Source: Thiobacillus denitrificans ATCC 25259
Lineage (GTDB): Bacteria; Pseudomonadota; Gammaproteobacteria; Burkholderiales; Thiobacillaceae
Assembly: GCF_000012745.1 (NCBI RefSeq)
Contig: NC_007404.1
Span: 1,302,001 to 1,366,000 of the forward strand
Direction: 5' to 3'
Length of the DNA stretch: 64,000 bases
The translations under genes were made by a program, and so were the position numbers. A model generated the notes under the pieces. That model saw only the letters and a program-made list of their open reading frames with translations. It did no database searches and was not told where the DNA came from. This document shows, piece by piece, positions 1 to 8,993 of the stretch; the first letter of the stretch is position 1; each line of letters starts with the position of its first letter.

Positions 1-1
1 C

Positions 2-469
2 GGCGTGTCGGATCTCGTCGTCGTCGAGACGGCCGACGTGGTGCTCGTGGCGAACAGGGACCAGGTCCAGGACGTGAAGAAGCTCGTCGATCGCCTGAAA
101 GCCGCCAAGCGCTGCGAGCATCTGGTTCACAAGCAGGTCTACCGTCCCTGGGGCTGGTACGAGGGGATCGACGGCGGCGACCGCTTCCAGGTCAAGCGCA
201 TCATGGTCAAGCCGGGCGAGAAGCTGAGCCTGCAGATGCACCACCATCGTGCCGAGCACTGGGTGGTCGTCTCGGGGACCGCGAGCGTCACCTGCGGCGA
301 CGAGGTTATGCTCCTGGCCGAAAACCAGTCGACCTACATACCGCTCGGCACCACCCACCGGCTCGAGAACCCCGGCAAGGTCGATCTTCACATGATCGAG
401 GTCCAGTCCGGCACCTATCTCGGCGAAGACGACATCGTCCGCTTCGAGGACGTCTACAAGCGCGACTAG
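2..469 (+). CDS. manC: Mannose-1-phosphate guanylyltransferase / mannose-6-phosphate isomerase, C-terminal part (5' truncated by window)
   Basis: The reading frame is open to the left edge, so only the 3' end of the gene is seen. The first ~35 visible residues resemble the end of the nucleotidyltransferase domain of type II PMI/GMP enzymes (an [13 protein letters not shown] stretch followed by [12 protein letters not shown]). The rest is the cupin isomerase domain, with the typical PWGWYEGID and the HHHRAEHW metal-binding segment. The family makes GDP-mannose from fructose-6-phosphate via mannose-6-phosphate and mannose-1-phosphate, for exopolysaccharide or LPS. The gene ends in TAG. No neighbour in the window belongs to the same pathway, so its partners must lie to the left. 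Which synonym applies (manC, algA, cpsB, xanB) cannot be decided from this fragment. Confidence 0.85.
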   Translation, partial: GVSDLVVVETADVVLVANRDQVQDVKKLVDRLKAAKRCEHLVHKQVYRPWGWYEGIDGGDRFQVKRIMVKPGEKLSLQMHHHRAEHWVVVSGTASVTCGDEVMLLAENQSTYIPLGTTHRLENPGKVDLHMIEVQSGTYLGEDDIVRFEDVYKRD

Positions 470-718
470 CCGGAAGTCTGTCCGCTCGTGCGGCAGACGG
501 TCTCGCCGCCCCCGCGTTTTTCCCGCCTCGCTCCCGAAGGGCAGGGGGCGACTTCCCCAACTCGCGTGTAGGACAAACACCTACATGACGCAGCCGGTGA
601 TTCTGTCTCCGGAACCAGCGCTTTTCTTTATTAACTTTCCGGGGTCGCGTCCGAAAACGAATTCACCACGCCGACTTGAGCGTGAGTTCGAAAAAAATCG
701 AGACGCGGAGACAGACCG
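470..718 (+). promoter_or_regulatory. Intergenic region upstream of flhDC
   Basis: This 249-base gap separates the manC end from flhD. It holds no convincing gene. The stretch about 612-640 is clearly richer in A and T than its surroundings (CTTTATTAACTTT) and is the most likely place for flhDC promoter elements. I cannot assign a -35/-10 pair with confidence. A purine-rich segment, GAGACGCGGAGACAG, just before the flhD start may serve for ribosome binding. Confidence 0.3.
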
Positions 719-1033
719 ATGAAAATGGACGAAATGCTCGACGAGATGCGTGACGTCAATCTCAACTACCTGATGCTGGCGCAGAACATGATTCAGCACG
801 ACAAGGCGACCGCCGTTTTTCGCCTTGGCATCAGCCAGGACGTCGCCGACCTGATCGAGAACCTGACTCCCGCCCAGATCCTCAAGCTCGCCAGCTCGGG
901 AATGCTCGTGTCGCGCTTCCGTTTCGACGACGGCATGGTGCTCAATCTGCTCACCAATTACACCAAGGATCGCGCGCTCGCTCAGTCGCACGCTGCCATT
1001 CTGATGGCCGGCCAGGCGATGGCAACGGTCTGA
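719..1033 (+). CDS. flhD: Flagellar transcriptional regulator FlhD
   Basis: The 104-residue protein matches FlhD in length and in its helical core (NLNYLMLAQNMIQHDKATA near the N-terminus, then LGISQDVADLIENLTPAQILKLA). With FlhC it forms the FlhD4C2 master activator of the class 2 flagellar operons in Enterobacteria and many Betaproteobacteria. The ATG at 719 follows a purine-rich stretch. The cysteine that forms the disulfide in the enteric FlhD dimer is absent here, since the protein has no cysteine. flhC begins 24 bases downstream, so the two are surely co-transcribed. Confidence 0.95.
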   Translation: MKMDEMLDEMRDVNLNYLMLAQNMIQHDKATAVFRLGISQDVADLIENLTPAQILKLASSGMLVSRFRFDDGMVLNLLTNYTKDRALAQSHAAILMAGQAMATV

Positions 1034-1057
1034 GTAGCGGCATCGAGGAGCGCGGGG

Positions 1058-1612
1058 ATGAGCAAGAAAAGCCTGTTGACCGAAATGCGCGACACCCAGC
1101 TCGCGATCGAACTGATCGAACTCGGTGCCCGTCCCCAGGTGCTCGAAGCCGAGACGTCGTTGTCGCGCGAGCGCCTGCTCAAGCTGTACAAGGAAGTCAA
1201 AGGCGTCTCGCCACCGAAGGGCATGCTCCCGTTCTCGACCGACTGGTTCCTGACCTGGCTGCCCAACGTGCACGCGTCGCTGTTCATGAACATTCACGGC
1301 TACCTCGTGCGCAACAGCGAGTGCAGCGGCATCGAGGCCATGCTCAAAAGCTATCGCCTGTACCAGGAATATCTGCACAGCAACGAGATCGAGGCCGTGC
1401 TGAGCTTTACCCGCGCGTGGACGCTCAACCGCTTCTTCGAGAGCCGCATGCTGGCGACGGCGGCGTGCACGGAATGCGGCGGCCATTTCGTCGTCCACCC
1501 TGAAGACCTTCACACCCACTACGTCTGCGGGCTCTGCAACATGCCGGCCCGCGCGGGCAAGACCCGCAAGGCCAAGGCTGACGCGCAGGCCGAATTGACC
1601 GCAGCGGCCTGA
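1058..1612 (+). CDS. flhC: Flagellar transcriptional activator FlhC
   Basis: This 184-residue protein is the zinc-binding partner of FlhD. The four zinc ligands, Cys137, Cys140, Cys157 and Cys160, have the same spacing as the C-x2-C-x16-C-x2-C site of the E. coli protein. The C-terminus is extended by a basic, alanine-rich tail (KTRKAKADAQAEL). The FlhD4C2 complex binds upstream of flagellar promoters and recruits sigma-70 polymerase. The stop codon lies 21 bases before the next start, so flhDC and the methyltransferase gene could share a transcript. Confidence 0.95.
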   Translation: MSKKSLLTEMRDTQLAIELIELGARPQVLEAETSLSRERLLKLYKEVKGVSPPKGMLPFSTDWFLTWLPNVHASLFMNIHGYLVRNSECSGIEAMLKSYRLYQEYLHSNEIEAVLSFTRAWTLNRFFESRMLATAACTECGGHFVVHPEDLHTHYVCGLCNMPARAGKTRKAKADAQAELTAAA

Positions 1613-1632
1613 CCGCCGCGCGCAGCCTGTCC

Positions 1633-2388
1633 GTGCGTCTGCCGGTCACGCTCCAGTCACTCCTCATCCAGGGCCTTGCCGTCCTGCTCGCGTTGGTTTC
1701 GTACCGTCTGCTGGACGAGGTGCTTTCGTATCGACCCTCGCTCGCCCAGATCGCACTCGTGCAAGGCGGCATCGCGGCCTTGCTGAGCCGCTTCGCCAGA
1801 CAGGCGCGCTGGTGGCATCCGCTCCATTTCGTGTTCCTGCCTGCGGTCGTCGTGGCGCAGCGCCTGAACATTCCGCCCTTGGGCTATCTCGCCGCCTTCA
1901 TCGTGCTCGTGCTTTTCTACTGGAGCAGCTTCCGCACCCAGGTTCCCTTGTATCTTTCGAGCCGCAAGGCCTGGGACGCTCTTGCCGGGCTCCTGCCCGC
2001 GACCGAACGCTTCAGCTTCGTCGATCTCGGGAGCGGTGTCGGCAGCGTGCCGCTGCATCTCGAGCGGCGTTTTCCGCAAGCCCGTTTTTACGGGGTCGAG
2101 ATCGCGCCCGCGCCCTGGCTCATCAGCTGGCTGCGCGGCCGGCTGCGCGGAAGCGGCACGCGCTTCACGCGGCGCGATTACAGCGCACTCGATCTCGCCG
2201 AATTCGACGTCGTGTTCGCGTTTCTTTCGCCGGCGGCGATGCCCGCTCTGTGGCGCCAGGCGTCCGCGCAAATGCGCAGCGGCAGCCTCTTCATCAGCCA
2301 GGCGTTTCCGGTCGGATCGCGGCCGCCTGATCACGTCGCGGGAGAGGGCGACGGCGCGCGTCACACCCTGTACGCCTGGCGCATGTGA
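1633..2388 (+). CDS. Membrane-anchored class I SAM-dependent methyltransferase-like protein
   Basis: The protein has 251 residues and starts at GTG. The first ~100 residues contain three or four hydrophobic segments. They are followed by a Rossmann methyltransferase core with a clear motif I (FVDLGSGVGSVPLHL, residues ~132-146), an acidic residue ending strand 2 (YGVEIAP), and a DVVFAFLSPAAMP strand 4 region. Its substrate is unknown. It sits between flhC and motA in the same direction, which suggests a link with flagellar or envelope modification, but nothing in the sequence proves it. The C-terminal half is short for this fold. Similar proteins are usually annotated only as methyltransferases. 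Confidence 0.7.
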   Translation: MRLPVTLQSLLIQGLAVLLALVSYRLLDEVLSYRPSLAQIALVQGGIAALLSRFARQARWWHPLHFVFLPAVVVAQRLNIPPLGYLAAFIVLVLFYWSSFRTQVPLYLSSRKAWDALAGLLPATERFSFVDLGSGVGSVPLHLERRFPQARFYGVEIAPAPWLISWLRGRLRGSGTRFTRRDYSALDLAEFDVVFAFLSPAAMPALWRQASAQMRSGSLFISQAFPVGSRPPDHVAGEGDGARHTLYAWRM

Positions 2389-2422
2389 CGGCCACGGCGG
2401 CGGAAATAGTCCCGCTACGCCA

Positions 2423-2449
2423 TCAAGTTTCCCTCGAACCGGTCGAATT
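2423..2449 (+). promoter_or_regulatory. Candidate sigma-28 (FliA) promoter upstream of motA
   Basis: TCAAGTTT at 2423-2430 and GTCGAATT at 2442-2449 are separated by exactly 11 bases. The enteric sigma-28 consensus is TAAAGTTT-N11-GCCGATAA. The -35 half matches at seven of eight positions; the -10 half keeps the G-x-CGA core. Its position, about 90 bases before motA, fits class 3 expression of stator genes. The motA start may also be reached by read-through from flhDC. Confidence 0.5.
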
Positions 2450-2537
2450 CCTAGCCTGAGAGTCCTGCTTTCGCGCAGCTGAAAAAGGGCAGGGGCAGCG
2501 CGTTTGCCCGTCGAATCATTCGGAAGGAAGAGCCGGT

Positions 2538-3398
2538 TTGCTAGTCATCGTCGGATACGTCATCGTCGTCCTGAGCGTCTTCGGAGGGTTCGTGCTCGCG
2601 GGCGGCCATCTGGCCGCGCTTTTCCAGCCGCTGGAACTCCTGATGATCGGCGGCGGCGCGATCGGCGCCTTTCTCGTCGGCAACAACAACAAGGTGATCA
2701 AGGCGACGCTGAAGGCCTTGCCGACCGTGCTCAAAGGCTCGAAGTACACGCGCGCGCTTTACATGGACACGCTTGCGCTGCTCTACGAACTGCTGACCAA
2801 AATCCGCAAGGAAGGCCTGATGTCGGTCGAAGCCGACGTCGATTCCCCCGAGAGCAGTCCGCTGTTCAGCAAGTATCCGGCGATCATGGCGGACCACCAT
2901 GTCGTCGAGTTCCTGACCGACTACCTCCGGCTCATGGTGAGCGGCAGCATGAACGCGTTCGAGATCGAAAACCTGATGGACAACGAAATCGAAACGCATC
3001 ATCACGAAGGCGAGGTGCCGGCTCACGTTATCGCGAAAATCGGCGACGGGCTGCCGGCCTTCGGTATCGTCGCGGCGGTCATGGGCGTCGTCCACACCAT
3101 GGAGTCGGTCGGGCTGCCGCCTGCGGAACTCGGGATACTGATCGCGCACGCGCTGGTTGGAACCTTCCTCGGCATCCTGCTCGCCTACGGGTTCGTCGGC
3201 CCGCTGGCCGGTCGTCTCGAGCAGAGAGTGCACGAATCGACCAAGATGCTGCAGTGCGTGAAGGTGACGTTGCTCGCGAGCATCAACGGGTATGCGCCAG
3301 CGATCGCGGTCGAATTCGGCCGCAAGGTCCTGTTCTCCACCGAGCGTCCTTCGTTCAGCGAACTCGAAGTGCACGTCAAGAGCGCGAAGTCGCGCTGA
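2538..3398 (+). CDS. motA: Flagellar motor stator protein MotA
   Basis: This 286-residue, four-helix inner-membrane protein is the proton-channel stator subunit. It starts at a TTG preceded by the GGAAGGAAGAG ribosome-binding region. Key residues known from E. coli MotA fall at the same numbers: Arg90 and Glu98 in the cytoplasmic loop, which meet the rotor protein FliG, and Pro173 (GLPAFGIVAAVMG) and Pro222 (FVGPLA), which couple proton flow to movement. motB follows 27 bases later. The similarity is to the MotAB type, distinct from the second stator pair encoded at 10592-12331. Confidence 0.96.
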   Translation: MLVIVGYVIVVLSVFGGFVLAGGHLAALFQPLELLMIGGGAIGAFLVGNNNKVIKATLKALPTVLKGSKYTRALYMDTLALLYELLTKIRKEGLMSVEADVDSPESSPLFSKYPAIMADHHVVEFLTDYLRLMVSGSMNAFEIENLMDNEIETHHHEGEVPAHVIAKIGDGLPAFGIVAAVMGVVHTMESVGLPPAELGILIAHALVGTFLGILLAYGFVGPLAGRLEQRVHESTKMLQCVKVTLLASINGYAPAIAVEFGRKVLFSTERPSFSELEVHVKSAKSR

Positions 3399-3425
3399 CC
3401 GTTGGTACCCGATCGGTAGCGTCGA

Positions 3426-4385
3426 ATGAGCGAGCAAAAAGCACCGATCATCGTCAAGCGGATCAAGAAGACCAGCGGGGGCCACCACGGCGGCGCGTGG
3501 AAGATCGCCTACGCAGATTTCGTGACCGCGATGATGGCGTTCTTCCTGCTGATGTGGCTGCTCGGCTCGACGACGCGCGGCGATCTCGAAGGCATCGCCG
3601 AGTATTTCAAGACACCGCTCAAGGTCGCGATGCAGGGTGGAACCGGCAGCGGCGACAGTTCGAGCGTCATCAAGGGCGGCGGCGCCGATCTCACGCGCAA
3701 GAACGGCCAGATCAAGAAGGGCGAGGTCGACGCCGACAGGAAGTCGTACAACCTCAAGGCCGCGCAGGCCGAACTCGAGCGGCTCGAGACGGCGAAGCTC
3801 AAGCAGTTGAAGCAGCGCCTCGAGGCGGCGATCGACCGCAACCCGACGCTCAAGCAGTTCAAGCGGCAGTTGCTGATCGACATCACGAGCGAAGGCCTGC
3901 GCATCCAGATCGTCGACGAGCAGAACCGGCCAATGTTCAACCTCGCGAGCGCCGAGTTGCAGCCCTATACCAAGGTCATCCTGCACGAGATCGCACAGGT
4001 CCTCAACGACGTCGAAAACCGCATCAGTCTTTCCGGCCACACCGACGCCCGGCCCTACGCCAACGGCGAGCGTGGCTACAGCAACTGGGAATTGTCGGCA
4101 GACCGCGCCAACGCCTCGCGACGCGAACTGATCGTCGGCGGCATGTCCGAGGCGAAGATGTTGCGAGTGGTCGGCCTGGCGTCCTCGGTGCCGTTCACCC
4201 AGGCAAAGCCCTTCGATCCGGTCAACCGGCGCATCAGCATCATCGTGCTCAACAAGCGCACCGAAGAGGCCATCACCAAGGAGGCGAGCGGCGCCGAGGT
4301 CACTGACCAGAACGGCGCGAGCGACGCGCTCGACAGACGGGCCCCGCCCTCCGACGTCGCGGCCCCTGCCGCCGCCGCGAAATAG
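3426..4385 (+). CDS. motB: Flagellar motor stator protein MotB
   Basis: This 319-residue protein has one N-terminal membrane helix carrying the proton-binding aspartate Asp31 (AYADFVTAMMAFFLLMWLL). A linker with the plug region follows. The C-terminus is an OmpA-type peptidoglycan-binding domain (LSGHTDARPY, then NWELSADRANASR). It anchors the MotA channel to the cell wall. The last ~35 residues form an alanine- and acid-rich tail after the fold. motA and motB form a two-gene unit; flhB begins 119 bases further on. Confidence 0.96.
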   Translation: MSEQKAPIIVKRIKKTSGGHHGGAWKIAYADFVTAMMAFFLLMWLLGSTTRGDLEGIAEYFKTPLKVAMQGGTGSGDSSSVIKGGGADLTRKNGQIKKGEVDADRKSYNLKAAQAELERLETAKLKQLKQRLEAAIDRNPTLKQFKRQLLIDITSEGLRIQIVDEQNRPMFNLASAELQPYTKVILHEIAQVLNDVENRISLSGHTDARPYANGERGYSNWELSADRANASRRELIVGGMSEAKMLRVVGLASSVPFTQAKPFDPVNRRISIIVLNKRTEEAITKEASGAEVTDQNGASDALDRRAPPSDVAAPAAAAK

Positions 4386-4504
4386 CTGGCTAAACCCCCC
4401 TTATTCCCGCGATCGCCGGCGCGTCCGCCAGCCAATAATCGAGCCTGAAGAAAGTCCCGCCTGCGCACGAGCGCTGGGGCGGCTCTGCAACAGGTGAGAT
4501 CGGG

Positions 4505-5677
4505 ATGGCTGAAGAAAGCGATCAGGAACGCACAGAAGCCCCGTCGCCACAGCGACTGGAGAAAGCGCGCGAAGAAGGCCAGGTGCTGCAGTCGCGCGAG
4601 CTCGCCACGTTCGTCGTGCTGATGACCGGGGGCGCCGCGCTGTGGGCGATGGCGAGCCAGCTCGGGCAGACGCTGTCGCAGATCGTGCGCGGCGGCCTGC
4701 AGTTCCATCCGGCCGTCGCGCGCGACAGCGCCCACGTGATGACCCAGCTGTCGCAGCAGTTCTTCGACGCGACCCTCGCGCTGGCGCCTTTCCTGCTCCT
4801 GGTTGTGATCGCCACCTTCGCCTCGCCGATCCTGCTGCGCGGCTGGCTCTTCAGCACCAAGGCCTTCATGCCGGATTTCAAGCGGCTGAGCCCGCTCGCG
4901 GGTTTCAAGCGCATGTTTTCGAGCCAGGGTCTGGTCGAGCTCGTCAAGGCACTGGCCAAGGTCGGTCTGCTCGGCGGCGTTGCCGCATGGCTCGTCTGGT
5001 CGAACGTCGAGGCGATCGTGAGCCTGAGCCTCGAAGCACCCACGGCCGCGATCGGGCACATGGGCGACATCATCGGCAAGGTCTTCCTGCTCGCCTCGGG
5101 CGCGATGATTTTCATCGTCGTGCTCGACCTGCCTTACCAGCTCTGGAACTTCTACAACAAGCTCAAGATGACCAAGGAGCAGTTGCGCCAGGAAGCGAAG
5201 GAGTCGGAAGGCGACCCGCACGTCAAGGCACGCATCCGCGCCCAGCAGCGCGAAGTCGCGCGACGCCGCATGATGGCCGAAGTTCCCAGCGCCGACGTCG
5301 TCGTCACCAACCCGACCCACTATGCGGTCGCCCTCAAATACAGCGAAGGCAAGATGGGCGCGCCGCGCGTCGTCGCGAAGGGCGCCGACCTCGTCGCGGC
5401 AAAGATCCGCGAGATCGCGGCCGAGCATCGCGTCCCGCTGCTCGAAGCGCCGCCGCTCGCGCGCGCGCTGTTCCGCCACACCGACATCGGCAACGAGATT
5501 CCCGCGACGCTCTACGCGGCCGTCGCCGAGGTGCTCGCCTACGTGTTCCAGTTGCGGCATTTCGAGAAGGCCGGCGGGGCCTATCCGGCGGCGCCGACGG
5601 CCTTGCCCGTCCCGCCCGAACTCGACCCGCTGCAGGCGCAGGGCGCGCCTGCCGCTGACATGGGTGCCCAGGCATGA
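4505..5677 (+). CDS. flhB: Flagellar export apparatus protein FlhB
   Basis: This 390-residue protein is the export-gate component that switches substrate specificity from hook to filament. It shows the expected ERTEAPSPQRLEKAREEGQV N-terminus, four membrane segments, and the self-cleavage site Asn269-Pro270-Thr271-His272 (VVTNPTHYAVAL) at the same number as in enteric FlhB. The C-terminal tail after ~355 is rich in proline and alanine. Its TGA overlaps the ATG of flhA (ATGA), showing translational coupling. Confidence 0.97.
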   Translation: MAEESDQERTEAPSPQRLEKAREEGQVLQSRELATFVVLMTGGAALWAMASQLGQTLSQIVRGGLQFHPAVARDSAHVMTQLSQQFFDATLALAPFLLLVVIATFASPILLRGWLFSTKAFMPDFKRLSPLAGFKRMFSSQGLVELVKALAKVGLLGGVAAWLVWSNVEAIVSLSLEAPTAAIGHMGDIIGKVFLLASGAMIFIVVLDLPYQLWNFYNKLKMTKEQLRQEAKESEGDPHVKARIRAQQREVARRRMMAEVPSADVVVTNPTHYAVALKYSEGKMGAPRVVAKGADLVAAKIREIAAEHRVPLLEAPPLARALFRHTDIGNEIPATLYAAVAEVLAYVFQLRHFEKAGGAYPAAPTALPVPPELDPLQAQGAPAADMGAQA

Positions 5678-7752
5678 ACGGCACGCTGAGTCTATCGAAC
5701 GTCTTCAGCGCCGCCAACGGCCGCGCCCTCGCGGCGCCGATCTTCATCGTCCTCATTCTGGCGATGCTCGTGCTGCCGCTGCCGCCGTTCGCGCTCGACC
5801 TGCTGTTCACCTTCAACATCGCGCTCTCCATCATGGTGCTGCTGGTGAGCCTGTCGACCAAGAAGGCGCTCGACTTCGCCGCCTTCCCGACGGTGCTGCT
5901 GCTGTCGACGCTGCTGCGCCTGTCGCTCAACGTCGCGTCGACGCGCGTGGTCCTGATGCACGGCCATACCGGGCCGGATGCCGCGGGCAAGGTGATCGAG
6001 GCCTTCGGTCACTTCCTCGTGGGCGGCAACTACACGGTCGGCATCATCGTCTTTGTGATCCTCGTGGTCATCAACTTCATCGTCATCACCAAAGGTGCCG
6101 GGCGCATTGCCGAAGTCAGCGCGCGCTTCACGCTCGACGCGATGCCGGGCAAGCAGATGGCGATCGACGCCGACCTCAACGCCGGCCTGATCGACGAGAA
6201 CGAGGCCCGTCGCCGCCGCGCCGAGATAGCGCAGGAGGCCGACTTCTACGGGTCGATGGACGGTGCGTCGAAATTCGTCCGCGGCGACGCGATCGCCGGC
6301 ATCCTGATCCTCGTCATCAACATCGTCGGCGGCCTCGTCATCGGCGTCATACAGCACGATCTGTCGGTCGCCGACTCGGCGAGCAACTACACGCTGCTTG
6401 CGATCGGCGACGGTCTCGTCGCGCAGATCCCCGCGCTCGTGATCTCGATCGCCGCCGGCATCATCGTCAGCCGCGTCAGTACCGAGGAGGACATCGCCGG
6501 GCAGATGCTGTCGAACGTCTTCAGCAAGACGCAGGCGCTCTACATCACTGCGGCGATCCTCGGCATGATGGGCATGATTCCGGGCATGCCCAACTTCGCG
6601 TTTCTGGCGCTGGCCGCCGGAATCGCCTGGCTCGCCCACAAGGCGCGCGTGCGGCCGCAGGACGCGCCGGCCGAGGTGCAGGCGGCACCCACCGTCGCGC
6701 TCGAGTCGCAGGAGGCGAGCTGGGAGGACGTCGCGCCGATCGACACGCTCGGCCTCGAGGTCGGCTACCGCCTGATCCCGCTCGTCGACAGCACGGCCGA
6801 CGGCGAACTCGTCGGACGCATCAAGGGCATCCGCAAGAAGTTCGCCCGCGAGGTCGGCTTTCTTCCGCCGGCCGTGCACATCCGCGACAACCTCGAAATC
6901 AATCCCAACAGCTATCGCATCACGCTCAAGGGCGTCGAAATCGGCAGCGGCGAGGTGCGCACCGGCCACTTCCTCGCGATCGACCCGGGCAACGTGGTCA
7001 CCGCGCTTCCGGGCGTGGCGACGCAGGACCCGGCGTTCGGCCTGCCGGCGATATGGATCGAACCCGGCCTGCGCGAGCAGGCCCAGGCCATGGGCTACAC
7101 CGTCGTCGACCCCGGCACGGTCATCGCCACCCACCTCAACCATCTCGTGACCATGCATGCCGCGGAACTGCTCGGCCGCCAGGAAGCGCAGGCGCTGCTC
7201 GATCACCTCGGGAAAAGCGCGCCCAAGCTCGTCGAAGACCTGGTGCCCAAGCTGCTGTCGCTTTCGGCGGTGCAGAAGGTCCTGCAGAACCTGCTCACCG
7301 AGGGCGTCGCGATCCGCGACATGCGCACTGTCATCGACACGCTGCTCGAACACGCGGCGCGGGTCCAGGACCCCAACGAACTCACGGCCCTCGTGCGCGT
7401 CGCGCTCGGCCGCTCGATCGTGCAGCAGATCTATGGTTCGGCCAACGAGCTCCCGGTGATGACGCTCGATCAGGGCCTCGAGCGTCTGCTGCTGCAGACC
7501 CTGCAGGGCGGCCACGACGCGGCCGGTCTCGAGCCGGGGCTCGCCGACGCCCTGCTCGAACGCGCGCGGACGAGCACGCAGCGCCAGGAGGCACTGGGGC
7601 ACCCCGCCGTCCTGCTGACGCCGGCCGTGCTGCGGCCGCTGCTCGCCCGTTTCCTGCGGCGCACGGTGCCGCAACTCAAGGTGCTTTCGCACGCTGAAGT
7701 GCCCGAAGGCAAACAGATCAAAGTGACTTCCCTGGTAGGAGGAGCAGCATGA
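5674..7752 (+). CDS. flhA: Flagellar export apparatus protein FlhA
   Basis: At 692 residues this is the large export-gate protein that forms the nonameric ring. The N-terminal half has about eight membrane helices with the FHIPEP-family core (LLRLSLNVASTRVVLMHGH, GRIAEVSARFTLDAMPGKQMAID). A linker and the four-subdomain cytoplasmic region follow (from ~330), which docks chaperone-substrate complexes. It overlaps flhB by four bases and flhF by four bases, so flhBAF are coupled. Nothing unusual was seen. Confidence 0.97.
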   Translation: MNGTLSLSNVFSAANGRALAAPIFIVLILAMLVLPLPPFALDLLFTFNIALSIMVLLVSLSTKKALDFAAFPTVLLLSTLLRLSLNVASTRVVLMHGHTGPDAAGKVIEAFGHFLVGGNYTVGIIVFVILVVINFIVITKGAGRIAEVSARFTLDAMPGKQMAIDADLNAGLIDENEARRRRAEIAQEADFYGSMDGASKFVRGDAIAGILILVINIVGGLVIGVIQHDLSVADSASNYTLLAIGDGLVAQIPALVISIAAGIIVSRVSTEEDIAGQMLSNVFSKTQALYITAAILGMMGMIPGMPNFAFLALAAGIAWLAHKARVRPQDAPAEVQAAPTVALESQEASWEDVAPIDTLGLEVGYRLIPLVDSTADGELVGRIKGIRKKFAREVGFLPPAVHIRDNLEINPNSYRITLKGVEIGSGEVRTGHFLAIDPGNVVTALPGVATQDPAFGLPAIWIEPGLREQAQAMGYTVVDPGTVIATHLNHLVTMHAAELLGRQEAQALLDHLGKSAPKLVEDLVPKLLSLSAVQKVLQNLLTEGVAIRDMRTVIDTLLEHAARVQDPNELTALVRVALGRSIVQQIYGSANELPVMTLDQGLERLLLQTLQGGHDAAGLEPGLADALLERARTSTQRQEALGHPAVLLTPAVLRPLLARFLRRTVPQLKVLSHAEVPEGKQIKVTSLVGGAA

Positions 7753-8993
7753 ACGTCAAACGTATCGTCGCCAAAACGTCCCGCGAGGCCATGCGCCAGC
7801 TGCGCGACGCACTCGGCCCCGACGCCGTGATCCTCTCCAATCGCGCGGTCGACGGCGGCGTCGAAGTGCTCGCGCTGGCCGCCGACGACATCGCCGCGAT
7901 GGCGCCGCCTGTGGTCGAGCCTGCGCCCGCTGAGGTGCGTGCGCCGGCGCAGCGCGACGAAGCGGAGGCGCCGGCGGTGACCTTCAAGCGCCGACTGGTC
8001 GAGCGGGTCGCGGTGCCGAGCCCGGACAGTGCCGAACTCGCGCAAAGCGTGCTCTGCGAAATCAAGTCGATGCAGACGCGGCTGGAGAGCCAGCTTGCCG
8101 ACCTGACCTGGCGCGATCTGCCCGGACGTGATCCCGCAGGCGCCGCCGTCATGCGCGAGATGCTCGGCGCCGGATTCAGCGCGACCCTTGCGCGCGAGAT
8201 GCTCGAAAGCCTGCCCAAGGGCGAGGGCGAGCAGGCCCAGACTTGGATGCGCAACACGCTGATGAAGCGCCTGCAGGTGATGCAGACCGAAAACGACATG
8301 CTCGACGGCGGCGGCGTGTTCGCCCTGATGGGCCCGACCGGCGCCGGCAAGACGACGACCACGGCCAAGCTCGCCGCACGTTTCGTGGTCCGCCACGGCG
8401 CCGACAAGCTCGCGCTCCTGACGACCGACAGCTACCGGATCGGCGGTCACGAACAGCTGCGCATCTACGGCAAGATCCTCGGCGTCGCCGTGCACGCGGT
8501 GCGCGACGCGGCCGACCTGCGGCTCGCGCTGTCGGAACTGCGCAACAAGCACACCGTTCTGATCGACACGGTCGGCATGAGCCAGCGCGACCGCGCGGTG
8601 GCCGAGCAGGTCGAAATGCTCGGCCAGGCCGGCAAGCCGATCAAGCGCCTGCTGCTGCTCAACGCGACGAGCCACGGCGACACCCTCAACGAGGTCGTCG
8701 AGGCCTACCGCACGCGCGGCCTCGACGGCTGCATCCTGTCGAAGATCGACGAGGCGGCGAGCCTCGGCCCGGCCCTCGACTGCGCGATCCGCCATCAGCT
8801 GAACGTGCATTACCTGGCGACCGGCCAGCGCGTGCCCGAGGATCTGCACCTCGCCAATCGTCAGTACCTGATCCATCGTGCCTTCAAGACCCGCGTGCCG
8901 GCGTCGCCCTGGCAACTCGAGGAGAACGAGCTCGCGTTCGCGCTCGCCGGTCAATCGGCGGCCTACCGTGAAAGCGCGGTGACCCTTGGATAA
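7749..8993 (+). CDS. flhF: Flagellar biosynthesis GTPase FlhF
   Basis: This 414-residue SRP-family GTPase sets the place and number of flagella, usually at the pole. Its basic N-terminus (MNVKRIVAKTSREAMRQLRDALG) leads into a variable B region, and the NG domain carries the P-loop GPTGAGKTT at 195-203, DSYRIGGHEQLR and the G3/G4 regions (DTVGMSQRDR, SKIDEA). The pairing with flhG immediately downstream predicts polar flagellation even though the genome also uses FlhDC, a control mode more often seen with peritrichous cells. The 3' end overlaps flhG by eight bases. Confidence 0.95.
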   Translation: MNVKRIVAKTSREAMRQLRDALGPDAVILSNRAVDGGVEVLALAADDIAAMAPPVVEPAPAEVRAPAQRDEAEAPAVTFKRRLVERVAVPSPDSAELAQSVLCEIKSMQTRLESQLADLTWRDLPGRDPAGAAVMREMLGAGFSATLAREMLESLPKGEGEQAQTWMRNTLMKRLQVMQTENDMLDGGGVFALMGPTGAGKTTTTAKLAARFVVRHGADKLALLTTDSYRIGGHEQLRIYGKILGVAVHAVRDAADLRLALSELRNKHTVLIDTVGMSQRDRAVAEQVEMLGQAGKPIKRLLLLNATSHGDTLNEVVEAYRTRGLDGCILSKIDEAASLGPALDCAIRHQLNVHYLATGQRVPEDLHLANRQYLIHRAFKTRVPASPWQLEENELAFALAGQSAAYRESAVTLG

